From Pokkaliibacter plantistimulans (lineage in GTDB: Bacteria > Pseudomonadota > Gammaproteobacteria > Pseudomonadales > Balneatricaceae), in NCBI RefSeq assembly GCF_003194385.1, contig NZ_LAPT01000027.1:1-64000 (forward strand): DNA of 64,000 nucleotides. Reading direction: 5' to 3'. Positions 20,583-30,895 of the stretch are shown piece by piece; positions within the stretch are counted from its first letter, which is position 1; every line of letters starts with the position of its first letter. The notes beneath the pieces are model-generated. The model made no database searches, was not told the DNA's origin, and was given only the letters and a program-made list of their open reading frames with translations. Both the position numbers and the translations under genes were made by a program.

Positions 20583-21475
20583 TGTCTAACAAGTCTTTTA
20601 CAACCATCATTTTGCTGTTGGCTGTTGTTATCGCAGCGATGAAGTCGCTCTACGTCATCAATGAAACTGAGCGTGCTGTAGTGCTGCGTTTTGGTGAAGT
20701 TGTCAACGCTGACGTGAAGCCTGGTCTGCATGCCAAGATTCCGTTTATCGACAATGTTCGTGTCTTTGACAGCCGTGTGCTTACTATGGATTCGACTCCG
20801 CAACGCTATCTGACTCTGGAAAAGAAAGCGCTGATTGTTGACTCTTTTGTGAAGTGGAATATTCAGGACGTTGAGAAGTACTACACTGCTACCTCAGGTG
20901 ATGAGTTTCAGGCAGCCAAGATACTTGCTGCACGGGTAGATACTGGACTGCGCAACCAGTTTGGCTCCAGAACCCTCAATCAGGTGGTTTCAGGTAAGCG
21001 AGATGAGGTGATGAGTGAGCTGACTGAAAAGCTTACCCAGGCGACCGAAGCTGAGCTTGGCATCCGGGTTCGTGATATTCGTATCAAAAAAATCGACCTG
21101 CCACCTGAAGTTAGTCAGTCCGTTTATGAACGTATGCGCACAGAGCGCGAGCGTGAAGCACGTGAGTTGCGCTCACGTGGTAAAGAATTGGCTGAGGGTA
21201 TCAAGGCTGATGCTGATCGTCAGCGCACGATAATTAAGGCAAACGCTTATCGTGACTCTGAGCGTATTCGAGGTGAGGGAGACGCGCAGGCAGCTTCTAT
21301 TTACTCAAGAGCGTATCAGCAGGATCCACAGTTCTATTCTTTCTACCGCAGCCTGAGTGCGTACAAGAACTCATTGGGTAAAGAGGGTGATCTGATGGTT
21401 ATTCAACCTGACAGTGATTTCTTCCGCTTCCTCAATGATCCTAGCGGTGCGAAGTCATCTTCAGGTGAAAAATAG
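20582..21475 (+). CDS. hflC: FtsH modulator HflC
   Basis: HflC is the partner of HflK in the FtsH-associated complex. The 297-residue protein has one N-terminal membrane helix (about 5-25), an SPFH domain starting NETERAVVLRFGEV, a helical region rich in Arg/Glu, and the usual YSFYRSL segment near the C-terminus. A strong terminator follows, ending the run of genes from hfq. Confidence 0.96.
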   Translation: MSNKSFTTIILLLAVVIAAMKSLYVINETERAVVLRFGEVVNADVKPGLHAKIPFIDNVRVFDSRVLTMDSTPQRYLTLEKKALIVDSFVKWNIQDVEKYYTATSGDEFQAAKILAARVDTGLRNQFGSRTLNQVVSGKRDEVMSELTEKLTQATEAELGIRVRDIRIKKIDLPPEVSQSVYERMRTEREREARELRSRGKELAEGIKADADRQRTIIKANAYRDSERIRGEGDAQAASIYSRAYQQDPQFYSFYRSLSAYKNSLGKEGDLMVIQPDSDFFRFLNDPSGAKSSSGEK

Positions 21476-21529
21476 AGCAATTAGCAGTTGGAGTTATTCC
21501 CGCTGATCTAATTCGTGATAGTATTGGTC

Positions 21530-21558
21530 ACCGGGCTTTTTTAAGCCCGGTTTTTTTT
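21530..21558 (+). terminator. Strong intrinsic terminator after hflC
   Basis: CCGGGCTT and AAGCCCGG pair around TTTT and are followed by eight T residues (21551-21558). It marks the end of the hflX-hflK-hflC unit. Confidence 0.95.
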
Positions 21559-21662
21559 GCGTGCGCGTTATGGAATGGCTCAGAGCTCTTCCTCAACGCC
21601 TGCAGGCTCAGTAATACGCTGAGCCCGTATCTCGAACACCACCGAGCACTGCCAGAAAAGCC

Positions 21663-21860
21663 ATGAACAGCGACTTTTGGCAGACACTGGCCTTGGCCTT
21701 CTGTCTGTTGTTGGTATTGGAAGGCATTCTTCCGTTTCTTAACCCGCGAGGCTGGAAGCAGATGATGACTCAGTTAACTGACATGAGTGATCTTTCGCTG
21801 CGCCTGTGGGGGCTGGGAAGTATGCTGGCAGGTGTATGCCTGCTTTACTTGATTCATTAG
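21663..21860 (+). CDS. DUF2065 (YjeT-like) small membrane protein
   Basis: This is a 65-residue protein with two membrane helices (about 7-26 and 46-64) separated by a loop containing NPRGWKQMM. It matches the DUF2065/YjeT family, which lies after hflC in many gammaproteobacteria. The function is unknown. It is placed after the hflC terminator and 24 bases before hisZ, so it probably belongs to the hisZ-purA transcript. Confidence 0.85.
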   Translation: MNSDFWQTLALAFCLLLVLEGILPFLNPRGWKQMMTQLTDMSDLSLRLWGLGSMLAGVCLLYLIH

Positions 21861-21884
21861 AGCCCAAGGCTTGCGGAGACCGTG

Positions 21885-23078
21885 ATGACACTTGCCGATC
21901 GTTGGCTGTTGCCAGATGGCGTGAAAGAAGTGCTGCCGCCCGAGGCTGAACGCATTGAAAGTGTTCGCCGTCAATTGCTAGACCTGTATCGTGGCTGGGG
22001 CTATGACTTGGTCATGACTCCTCTGATCGAATACCTTGAGTCGCTGCTGACCGGTACAGGGCATGATCTGGAGTTGTTGACCTTCAAGGTGACGGATCAG
22101 CTGACTGGTCGCATGATGGGGGTGCGGGCAGATATTACCCCTCAGGTGGCGCGTATTGATGCCCACTGTCTGCACAACACTGGTGTCGTGCGTTTATGTT
22201 ATGCCAGCCCTGTTCTGCACACCCGTCCGGCGTATCTGCAAGCTTCCCGTAATCCTCTTCAACTAGGGGCGGAGCTTTATGGTCACGATGGCGCTGCTTC
22301 GGACGTTGAGGTTATTCAGCTGATGCTGGAAACCTTGCGGACTACCGGTGTACGTCAGGCGGTGACACTGGATTTGAATCAGGTGGATATCTACCGCCAA
22401 CTGGCTCGCCATGCTGGTCTGGATGCACAGCAGGCCGAGGTCCTGACCGAAATTCTGCAACGTAAATCTTTGACCGAATTGCGTAGCTATGTAGCTGCTC
22501 AGGTTGCTGACAAGCAGGCCGCAGAGTGGTTGCTGGCTTTGGCCAGTCTCAATGGAGACGTCACGGTGTTGCAGCAGGCTGAGGCACTATTTGCAGAAGC
22601 GCCTGCAGGAGTGCGTACGGCACTGGCAAACCTGCGTGATATCGTTGAGGCCGTTCAGCAGTATTCCGCAGAGGTGGATATCTATATCGATCTCAGCGAG
22701 CTTCGTGGATATAACTACCATACAGGGATAATTTTTACCGCCTATGTTCCCGGTTACGGCCAGCCCGTGGCAAAGGGAGGGCGTTATGATGATATCGGCC
22801 GCGTTTTTGGCCGAGCCAGACCTGCTACTGGATTTAGTGCTGACCTGATGGTTTTGGTGGCACTCTCTGACCAGGTGGAAGTCGAGTTACCCAAGGGGAT
22901 CTATGCTCCTGCCAACCCGGATACGCTTTTGTCTGAGCGTATTGCTGCACTGCGCGTGAGCGGGGAGCGGGTCGTGGCAGGTTTGCCAGGCATGAGCGAT
23001 GATCCGCGAGAACTGCGCTGTGACCGGCAGCTGCAATGGGATGGAGAGCGGTGGCAGGTTGTGTCGCTGGCTAACTGA
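21885..23078 (+). CDS. hisZ: ATP phosphoribosyltransferase regulatory subunit HisZ
   Basis: HisZ is a class II aminoacyl-tRNA-synthetase-like protein without tRNA-charging activity. It joins the short form of HisG to make the first enzyme of histidine synthesis and allow histidine feedback. The 397-residue protein shows synthetase-type blocks (VMTPLIEYLESL, MGVRADITPQVAR, GGRYDDIGRVFGR) and lacks the anticodon-binding domain. ATG at 21885 has GGAG six bases upstream; a GTG three bases earlier is less likely. hisG is not in the window. Confidence 0.93.
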   Translation: MTLADRWLLPDGVKEVLPPEAERIESVRRQLLDLYRGWGYDLVMTPLIEYLESLLTGTGHDLELLTFKVTDQLTGRMMGVRADITPQVARIDAHCLHNTGVVRLCYASPVLHTRPAYLQASRNPLQLGAELYGHDGAASDVEVIQLMLETLRTTGVRQAVTLDLNQVDIYRQLARHAGLDAQQAEVLTEILQRKSLTELRSYVAAQVADKQAAEWLLALASLNGDVTVLQQAEALFAEAPAGVRTALANLRDIVEAVQQYSAEVDIYIDLSELRGYNYHTGIIFTAYVPGYGQPVAKGGRYDDIGRVFGRARPATGFSADLMVLVALSDQVEVELPKGIYAPANPDTLLSERIAALRVSGERVVAGLPGMSDDPRELRCDRQLQWDGERWQVVSLAN

Positions 23079-23099
23079 ATACGCGAACTGAATTATTGA

Positions 23100-24407
<1,308 letters not shown>

Positions 24408-24422
24408 AACACAGTGAAGAGC

Positions 24423-24451
24423 AGGGGGCCTTGAGCCCCCTTGTGTTTTTT
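24423..24451 (+). terminator. Intrinsic terminator after purA
   Basis: AGGGGGC and GCCCCCT pair around CTTGA, followed by TGTG and six T residues. No tRNA gene was found in the 222-base purA-rnr gap, though some pseudomonads carry one here. Confidence 0.9.
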
Positions 24452-24629
24452 GTCTACGCTTTCTGGTGTGTACCGGAAGGAGGACAGTGTTTAATCATGA
24501 CTGTTGCGCAGCAGATTGCCGTTATCTCGATACGGTGCTGGCATCGCGCAAAAATACAGAGCTGCTTTTTGGGCAGCGTCCGAATCGCGTGGTTCGGTTT
24601 CGCCAGGATTCCTACCTAGGAGATCGCCA

Positions 24630-27110
24630 GTGTCCGATCACAATCCCCCACTAAATGATGACCCCTTCGCACAGCGAGAAGCTGAAAAATACGATAACCC
24701 CGTACCCAGTCGCGAGTTTTTGCTGGAATATCTGCAGAACTTCGCGGGTCCAGCGACTCACGAGCAGCTGTGCGAGGCGTTGGAACTGCATGACGAAGAG
24801 CGTATCGAAGCCCTGCGTCGTCGTTTGCGGGCGATGGAAAGAGATGGACAGCTGATCTTTACCCGCAAAGGGGGATACGGCCTTGTCAACAAGATGGACC
24901 TGATCGCTGGTCGCGTGATGGGACATCGTGATGGCTTCGGATTTGTCGTGCCGGACGATGGCTCTGACGATCTCTATCTGCACGAGCGTCAGATGCGAGC
25001 GGTGTTTGATGGTGACCGGGTACTAGTGAGAGTGCGTGGTGAAGACTTCAAGGGGCGACGTGAGGCGGCCATCGTTGAAGTGGTTGAGCGTGCGGTTTCT
25101 CGCCTAGTTGGTCGCTACTTCGAAGAGTACGGCAACGCGTTTGTCACGCCGGATAACACCAAGATCGCTCAGGATGTACTGATCCGAGCTGATGGCAGTG
25201 TCCGTGCTCGTCAGGGGCAGGTTGTCCTGGTCGAAATTGATGAATATCCCAGTAAGCGCGGCCACGCTGTCGGTCGAATTGTTCAGATTCTGGGCGATCA
25301 TCTGGCGCCAGGTATGGAAACCCAGGTTGCTATCTACAACTACGGCATACCCAATGAATGGTCCGATGAGGCGCTGGCGGAACTGGATGCCATCGCGGAA
25401 GAAGTGGCTGAATCTGACAAGCAAGGGCGAGTCGATCTCCGTCATCTGCCGCTGGTGACCATTGATGGTGAAGACGCCCGCGATTTTGATGATGCCGTCT
25501 ACGCTGAACGTAAGAAAGGCGGAGGCTGGCGCTTATATGTTGCTATCGCCGATGTGTCTCACTATATCCGCCCCGGAACGGCGCTGGATCAGGAAGCACT
25601 GAAACGCGGCAACTCCACATACTTCCCGGGGCAGGTGGTACCCATGCTGCCGGAGAAGATCTCTAATGGTCTGTGCTCGCTTAACCCTCAGGTAGATCGC
25701 CTGGCTATGGTGTGTGAGACCACGATCAGTGCCGCTGGGAATATCAGTGGATATACATTCTATGAGGCGGTGTTCCAGTCGCGGGCACGATTGACCTATA
25801 CCAAGGTCAGCCAGATGCTGGAGCGCCCTGACAGCAGTGATGGTCAAGAGCTGAGGCAGCGCTATTCGGCGCTGGTACCCCATCTGGAAGCGTTGTTTGA
25901 GTTGTATCATGCGTTGCGGGTAGCACGAGATGTGCGCGGTGCGATCGATTTTGAAACAACGGAAACGCGTATTGTGTTCGGTGAGGGGCGCAAGATTGAT
26001 CAAGTGGTACCAGTGCAGCGCAATGAGGCTCACCGCCTGATTGAAGAATGTATGCTGTGTGCCAACGTCTGTGCTGCCCGATTCCTGCAAAAGAACAAGT
26101 TGCCTGCATTGTATCGTATCCATGAAGGGCCAAAAGCCGAGCGTCTGGATAAGCTGCGAGCCTATCTGGCACCGCTGGGTCTGAACCTCAGTGGCGGCGA
26201 CAAACCGCAGCCTTCTGATTATCAGGCACTGCTGAGCAGTATTCAGCAGCGACCAGATTATCACCCGATCCAGACCATGCTGCTGCGCTCTATGAGTCAG
26301 GCGGTATACAGCCCCGATAATGAGGGGCATTTTGGCCTGGGCTACAAGGCGTATACGCATTTCACTTCACCTATCCGCCGCTATCCTGATCTGCTGGTGC
26401 ACCGTGCTATCCGTGCTTTGCTGCGTCGTGAGCAGAATGAAGGGGCGCTGTATGGCTACCACTATGATCTACAGGCCATGGTGGCTTTGGGTGAACAATG
26501 TTCCTCGACCGAACGCCGCTCCGACGAAGCATCGCGTGATGTCGTGTCATGGCTGAAGTGCGAGTACATGAGTCACCGGGTAGGTGAGGAATATCACGGC
26601 GTCATTTCTGCAGTGACCAACTTCGGCTGCTTTATCGAGTTGAGTGAAGTCTATGTTGAAGGATTGGTGCATGTCAGTGGACTGCCCGGTGACTACTATC
26701 ATTACGATGCCGCCTTCCAGCGTCTGAAAGGGGAGCGTACCGGCAAGAGCTTCCGTCTTGGTGATCAGGTACGGGTAAGAGTCAGTCGCGTCGATCTGGA
26801 TGAGCGGAAAATCGACTTTGAACTGATAGAAGGACCGGCACGCCGGGTGAGTAAGTCCGTTCGGGATCGCTTGCGTGACGGCGATATTCCTCCTGCACCT
26901 GCACGAACGGCGTCGCAAGAAAAAGTCGGTACGACCGGGGCAAAGTCAGGTGGTAAAGGAGTGGGCAGCCGTAAACCCAAGGACAGCAGTACTGCCAGTG
27001 CTGGTAAGGAAAAGAAAGCACGTAAGGCGAAGGTAAAGGCCAGTATCAAGGCCAAGCGTAAGGCCAAAGAAACCAGCCGCGCCAATAAAAAGCACGCGCA
27101 GCCACATTGA
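24630..27110 (+). CDS. rnr: Ribonuclease R
   Basis: RNase R is a processive 3'-5' exoribonuclease that degrades structured RNA and takes part in trans-translation and cold response. In order it has a winged-helix segment, two cold-shock domains, an RNB catalytic domain with the acidic cluster DGEDARDFDDAV, an S1 domain (about 640-725) and a Lys-rich tail of about 80 residues. The start is GTG at 24630 with AGGAG seven bases before. The frame stays open to 24504, but that extension lacks homology. Length is 826 aa, close to E. coli. rlmB follows 52 bases later. Confidence 0.95.
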   Translation: MSDHNPPLNDDPFAQREAEKYDNPVPSREFLLEYLQNFAGPATHEQLCEALELHDEERIEALRRRLRAMERDGQLIFTRKGGYGLVNKMDLIAGRVMGHRDGFGFVVPDDGSDDLYLHERQMRAVFDGDRVLVRVRGEDFKGRREAAIVEVVERAVSRLVGRYFEEYGNAFVTPDNTKIAQDVLIRADGSVRARQGQVVLVEIDEYPSKRGHAVGRIVQILGDHLAPGMETQVAIYNYGIPNEWSDEALAELDAIAEEVAESDKQGRVDLRHLPLVTIDGEDARDFDDAVYAERKKGGGWRLYVAIADVSHYIRPGTALDQEALKRGNSTYFPGQVVPMLPEKISNGLCSLNPQVDRLAMVCETTISAAGNISGYTFYEAVFQSRARLTYTKVSQMLERPDSSDGQELRQRYSALVPHLEALFELYHALRVARDVRGAIDFETTETRIVFGEGRKIDQVVPVQRNEAHRLIEECMLCANVCAARFLQKNKLPALYRIHEGPKAERLDKLRAYLAPLGLNLSGGDKPQPSDYQALLSSIQQRPDYHPIQTMLLRSMSQAVYSPDNEGHFGLGYKAYTHFTSPIRRYPDLLVHRAIRALLRREQNEGALYGYHYDLQAMVALGEQCSSTERRSDEASRDVVSWLKCEYMSHRVGEEYHGVISAVTNFGCFIELSEVYVEGLVHVSGLPGDYYHYDAAFQRLKGERTGKSFRLGDQVRVRVSRVDLDERKIDFELIEGPARRVSKSVRDRLRDGDIPPAPARTASQEKVGTTGAKSGGKGVGSRKPKDSSTASAGKEKKARKAKVKASIKAKRKAKETSRANKKHAQPH

Positions 27111-27162
27111 GTAACGTTGCATAAGATTGACCTCGGCCTAGTTGCCGGACTGAGTAATAGAC

Positions 27163-27906
27163 ATGTCACAGAATTTGGATTGGGCTTTTGGTCTGCATAG
27201 TGTGCAGACCTTGCTGAAGCGGGATGCCAAGCGTATTCGCGAACTATGGGTACAGCAGGGACGCCGGGACCAGCGCATTGAAACAATACTGGAACTGGCA
27301 CAAAGCAAGTTTGTGAAGGTCAAGCTTGTCAGTCGCCAGGAGCTGGATGCCGAGGTTGAGGGGGTGCATCAGGGGGTTGCGGCGAAGGTTGAACCGCAAC
27401 GTGCGCAGACTGAGAACTGGCTGGAAACTTATCTGGACCAGTTGGAGGATACCCCCTTTATTCTGGTGCTGGACGGCGTGACAGATCCTCATAATCTGGG
27501 TGCCTGTTTACGTACTGCGGATGCCGCAGGTGTTCACGCGGTGATCGCCCCCAAAGATAAATCTGCGCCACTGAACAGCACCGCTGTCAAAGTAGCTTGT
27601 GGAGCCGCTGAGGCCGTGCCTTACGTACAGGTAACCAACCTTGCTCGTACCCTGCGCAGCATGCAGGAACGGGGTATCTGGATGATTGGTACGGCGGGCG
27701 AGGCAGAACAAACCGTCTATGAGGCCAACCTCAAAGGGCCGATGGCACTGATCATGGGCGCTGAAGGCAGTGGTATGCGGCGTTTGACACGGGAGTGCTG
27801 TGACACCTTGGTCAGCATTCCGATGGCTGGAGAGGTCAGTAGCCTGAACGTTTCAGTTGCTACGGGAGTGTGTCTGTTTGAGGCGGTACGTCAACGCCAG
27901 CTCTGA
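27163..27906 (+). CDS. rlmB: 23S rRNA (Gm2251) methyltransferase RlmB
   Basis: RlmB is a SPOUT 2'-O-methyltransferase acting on G2251 in the peptidyl-transferase P loop. The 247-residue protein has an L30e-like N-terminal domain and the knotted SAM-binding domain, with motifs DGVTDPHNLGACLRTA, IMGAEGSGMRRL and VSSLNVSVA. The rnr-rlmB order is standard in gammaproteobacteria. Confidence 0.96.
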   Translation: MSQNLDWAFGLHSVQTLLKRDAKRIRELWVQQGRRDQRIETILELAQSKFVKVKLVSRQELDAEVEGVHQGVAAKVEPQRAQTENWLETYLDQLEDTPFILVLDGVTDPHNLGACLRTADAAGVHAVIAPKDKSAPLNSTAVKVACGAAEAVPYVQVTNLARTLRSMQERGIWMIGTAGEAEQTVYEANLKGPMALIMGAEGSGMRRLTRECCDTLVSIPMAGEVSSLNVSVATGVCLFEAVRQRQL

Positions 27907-28042
27907 TTGAGCGTTCACGCTAGCCTGCTGGTGGATATGCCGTGATGTCAGATTTGCAAGTTGGTTGTTACCTTTGGGGACCGGCCGAACGCTGCCTAAC
28001 GTCATAACGAGTTACTGTTTCCCGAGGGCTTTATACCTGCTG

Positions 28043-28070
28043 CCAGCGTTCGAGGTTATACGAGCGCTGG
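28043..28070 (+). promoter_or_regulatory. Hairpin in the leader of the NSS transporter gene
   Basis: CCAGCGTTCG and CGAGCGCTGG pair (one G-U) around AGGTTATA in the 272-base gap between rlmB and the transporter. No T tract follows, so it is unlikely to be a simple terminator. A role in the transporter mRNA leader is only a possibility. A 66-codon reading frame across the gap (27965-28165) has no features of a real gene. Confidence 0.3.
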
Positions 28071-28178
28071 CGGTGTTAGCTTGTCGCAATTGGAAAAGTA
28101 TGTCGCGCACTGGCTTGCAACTGATGAAAAGTTGGGAAAGAATCTCCCGCTTTTTCGATTCCTGAGAAGACAAAAGAG

Positions 28179-29534
28179 ATGCTAAAAAAAGAGTCCATTC
28201 ATGGCATGTGGGCCAGTCGCTGGGTATTTATCATGGCGGCGACCGGTTCTGCAGTGGGATTGGGTAACATTTGGAAGTTTCCTTACATCACTGGCGTTAA
28301 CGGCGGTGGTGCCTTTGTTCTGGTTTATCTGTTGTGCGTGGCGCTGATCGGTTTGCCGCTGATGATGGCGGAAGTGTTTATCGGTCGTCGTGGTCGGCAA
28401 AGCCCTGCAAACTCGCTGCGTGACGTTGCAGAGGAGTCTGGCCGCAGTACCAACTGGCAATTTGTTGGCTGGATGGGCGCACTCGCTGGCTTTCTGATCT
28501 TTGGTTTCTACTCGGTAGTGGGCGGTTGGGTGTTAGCCTACGTCAGCGATATGGCGCAGGGAACCTTTAATGGTGCTGGCGCTGAGCAGGTAGGCGCGGC
28601 GTTCAAGGGGCTATTGGCTGACCCCGTGACCATGCTGATCTGGCACAGTGTTTTTGCTTTTCTAAGCATGATCGTGCTGGTCAAAGGGGTTAATGAAGGG
28701 CTGGAGCGCAGTATCCGCATACTGATGCCTGCGCTGTTTATTCTTCTGTTTGTGGTGCTGGGGTATGGTATCAGCACTGGGCGTTTTGCTGATGCGTTCC
28801 ATTTTATGTTTGATTTTGAGCCTGAAAAGCTGACCTGGAATGCGGTGCTGGTTGCGCTGGGGCATGCTTTCTTTACCCTCAGTCTGGGAATGGGGACCAT
28901 GATTGCCTATGGTTCCTATATGACAAAGCAAGCGTCTATTGGTAGCACTGCGATGGCGGTTGTGTTCCTGGATACCTTCGTTGCTCTGGTTGCCGGTTTG
29001 GCTATTTTTCCTATCGTCTTTGCCAACAATATGGATCCCGGTGCAGGTCCCGGGCTGATGTTTGTCACTCTGCCGGTTGCCTTTGGCAATATGCCGATGG
29101 GGCAGATATTTGGTTTCCTGTTTTTTGTGCTGGTCGCTATTGCAGCCTGGACATCCGCCATTTCACTGATGGAGCCCTCGATCGCTTTCCTGGTTGAGCG
29201 CTTTGGTTTCCGTCGCCCGATGGCATGTCTGGTGCTGGGCGTAGTCGGATGGTTACTGGGTATTGCAGCACTGTTGTCATTTAACGAGTGGAGCAACGTG
29301 CACCTGTTCGGTAAAGGGATCTTTGATTTCCTCGACTATGTGACCGCCAATATTATGTTGCCGCTGGGTGGTCTGTTCGTCGCCATTTTCTCCAGCTGGA
29401 TCGTCAAGAGCCGCTTCAGCCACGAAGAGCTGGGCGTTTCTGCTCTCTCATACAAACTGTGGTTCTATGTGACCCGTTTTGTAGCCCCCATACTTGTGTT
29501 GACAGTGTTTATCTTTAACCTGTTCTTCCAGTAA
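28179..29534 (+). CDS. Sodium-dependent transporter, NSS/SNF family
   Basis: The 451-residue protein has about 11 membrane helices and the NSS signature in helix 1, ATGSAVGLGNIWKFPY, with the unwound GLGN segment that holds sodium and substrate in LeuT. The family imports amino acids or other amines with sodium; the substrate cannot be assigned. Helix 6 carries the region SLGMGTMIAYGSY. An intrinsic terminator follows. It lies upstream of ratA and interrupts the Pseudomonas-like order between rlmB and rpsF. Confidence 0.9.
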   Translation: MLKKESIHGMWASRWVFIMAATGSAVGLGNIWKFPYITGVNGGGAFVLVYLLCVALIGLPLMMAEVFIGRRGRQSPANSLRDVAEESGRSTNWQFVGWMGALAGFLIFGFYSVVGGWVLAYVSDMAQGTFNGAGAEQVGAAFKGLLADPVTMLIWHSVFAFLSMIVLVKGVNEGLERSIRILMPALFILLFVVLGYGISTGRFADAFHFMFDFEPEKLTWNAVLVALGHAFFTLSLGMGTMIAYGSYMTKQASIGSTAMAVVFLDTFVALVAGLAIFPIVFANNMDPGAGPGLMFVTLPVAFGNMPMGQIFGFLFFVLVAIAAWTSAISLMEPSIAFLVERFGFRRPMACLVLGVVGWLLGIAALLSFNEWSNVHLFGKGIFDFLDYVTANIMLPLGGLFVAIFSSWIVKSRFSHEELGVSALSYKLWFYVTRFVAPILVLTVFIFNLFFQ

Positions 29535-29562
29535 GTTCGGTAGAGAGTACGATCTGCGAGAC

Positions 29563-29587
29563 AGCGGGTGCAGTGGCACCCGCTTTT
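29563..29587 (+). terminator. Intrinsic terminator after the NSS transporter
   Basis: AGCGGGTGC and GCACCCGCT pair around AGTG and run into TTTT. The ratA Shine-Dalgarno begins immediately after, so the hairpin could also affect ratA expression. Confidence 0.85.
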
Positions 29588-29597
29588 AGGAGGATTC

Positions 29598-30035
29598 ATG
29601 ACAACGGTAGATCGCAGTGCGTTGGTCATGCACTCAGCTGCATCCATGTTCGATATCGTGAACGACGTGGCCGCCTACCCACAGTTTTTGCCCTGGTGCT
29701 CCGCGACCCGAATCATTTCGGTCACTGATGAGGAGATGGTGGCTTCTGTTGACGTAAGTAAAGGGGGTCTCAAGTACACCTTTACGACCAGGAACCGACT
29801 GCAGCGTCCAGCCTTCATTCAGCTGGAGCTGGTTGAAGGGCCGTTTCGGAAGCTGACCGGTAAGTGGGATTTCAAGGAACTGAATGAGCAGGCATGTAAA
29901 GTGTCGCTCAGTCTCAGCTTTGACTTTGCTAACAAGCTGGCCGGAATGGCGATGGGCAAGGTGTTCAACCAGATTGCTACCACGATGGTAGAGGCGTTCT
30001 GCAAACGGGCAGAGGTACTTTATGGCAAAGCCTGA
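29598..30035 (+). CDS. ratA: START-domain protein RatA (COQ10-like)
   Basis: The 145-residue protein is a single START/polyketide-cyclase-like domain with the family segments YPQFLPWC and FRKLTGKWDF. In E. coli RatA is reported to block 70S formation, while homologues (Coq10, PasT) bind ubiquinone-like lipids and support respiration, so the role may be respiratory. TAGGAGG before ATG 29598 fixes the start; a longer frame begins inside the preceding terminator. It overlaps rnfH by 14 bases. Confidence 0.9.
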   Translation: MTTVDRSALVMHSAASMFDIVNDVAAYPQFLPWCSATRIISVTDEEMVASVDVSKGGLKYTFTTRNRLQRPAFIQLELVEGPFRKLTGKWDFKELNEQACKVSLSLSFDFANKLAGMAMGKVFNQIATTMVEAFCKRAEVLYGKA

Positions 30036-30339
30036 AGCAAAGATGATCAGTGTCGAAGTGGCATATGCTTTGCCTACTGATCAAATGATCATCCCTCTGC
30101 AAATTGAGGAAGGTTGCAGCCTTTACCAGGCCGTAGTGCAGTCGGGCATTGTAGATTACTACCCGGAAATTGATCCTGAAACTCAACCCATGGGAATCTT
30201 TGGGAAAGCGGTACGTAATCCAAAGCAGCAGGCACTGCGCGAAGGAGAGCGGGTTGAATTATATCGACCACTTAAAGTAGATCCGAAGCAGGCACGTGCT
30301 AATCGGGCAGCTAAGGCCAAGGCTGGCCGAGCAGATTAA
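30022..30339 (+). CDS. rnfH: RnfH family ubiquitin-like protein (RatB/PasI)
   Basis: The 105-residue protein has a beta-grasp (ubiquitin-like) fold, typified by ISVEVAYALP and the late RVELYRPLKVDPK. It is the usual partner gene of ratA and overlaps it. The pair has been described as a toxin-antitoxin set in some E. coli strains, but the conserved pairing across respiring bacteria fits a housekeeping role as well. The C-terminal tail is basic and Ala-rich. Confidence 0.88.
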   Translation: MAKPEAKMISVEVAYALPTDQMIIPLQIEEGCSLYQAVVQSGIVDYYPEIDPETQPMGIFGKAVRNPKQQALREGERVELYRPLKVDPKQARANRAAKAKAGRAD

Positions 30340-30405
30340 ACATCGTGGCAGTGTAAGGTAGCGGTGGGCTATAAAAGGGATGTTTGAAGGTAGCGTAAAT
30401 AGAGG

Positions 30406-30438
30406 CTGATCAGCAGGCAAAAGCTGCCGACTGATCAG
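30406..30438. terminator. Hairpin between rnfH and bamE
   Basis: CTGATCAG repeats at 30406-30413 and 30431-30438 and pairs around an inner AGGCA/CTGCC stem with mismatches. It lies between convergent genes. No strong T tract is present. Confidence 0.5.
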
Positions 30439-30451
30439 ACTGATATGGTCA

Positions 30452-30811
30452 TTACTGGGCTTTATCTGCCGCAGTCGGGCCGCTCTCAGCAGGTGCGCCC
30501 GGGCGCATATCGCCTTGTACGTTGGCTAGCTTGTCGTTCTGGAAGTACAGGCTGATAGTCTTGCTCTCCAGTTCGCCATCGGCTTTTTCAAGGCGATAGA
30601 TATAGTCCCAGCGCTGCTGATTGAAAGTGTCCACCAGTAATGGCGTGCCAAGCACGTAGCGCACTTGCGCTTTGGTCATACCAGGCTTGAGCTGGTTGAG
30701 CATGTCCTGAGTAACCAGATTGCCCTGCTGGACTTCAATGCGGTGAATGCCCGGGAAATATGAACAGGCACCTAGAAGCAAGGAGCAGCTTAAAATGAGT
30801 GCTTTTTGCAT
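30452..30811 (-). CDS. bamE: Outer membrane protein assembly factor BamE
   Basis: BamE is the small lipoprotein of the BAM complex that inserts beta-barrel proteins in the outer membrane. The 119-residue precursor has a lipobox LLGAC with Cys16 as the lipidated residue. The SmpA/OmlA domain follows, with GMTKAQVRYVLGTPL and WDYIYRL. The tail is Pro/Ala-rich. It diverges from fur, the arrangement known as omlA-fur in Pseudomonas and relatives. Confidence 0.95.
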   Translation of the reverse strand: MQKALILSCSLLLGACSYFPGIHRIEVQQGNLVTQDMLNQLKPGMTKAQVRYVLGTPLLVDTFNQQRWDYIYRLEKADGELESKTISLYFQNDKLANVQGDMRPGAPAESGPTAADKAQ

Positions 30812-30895
30812 TGCCTAATGACTTCCAATATCTTCGTTGGCACGGAATAATACATGATGTTGCCACCTACTGCGAAGAGCACAGAGAATTTGCTT

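Noticed and set aside
24408-24629. tRNA gene between purA and rnr
   Set aside because: Some pseudomonads have one here, but no T-arm or acceptor pairing could be found.
24504-24629. Longer N-terminus for RNase R
   Set aside because: The GTG at 24630 has AGGAG at good spacing and gives the family's normal N-terminus.
27965-28165. 66-codon frame before the NSS transporter
   Set aside because: No family resemblance, no Shine-Dalgarno and a composition unlike neighbouring genes.
27907-28178. Glycine riboswitch before the NSS transporter
   Set aside because: The conserved aptamer core sequences are not present.
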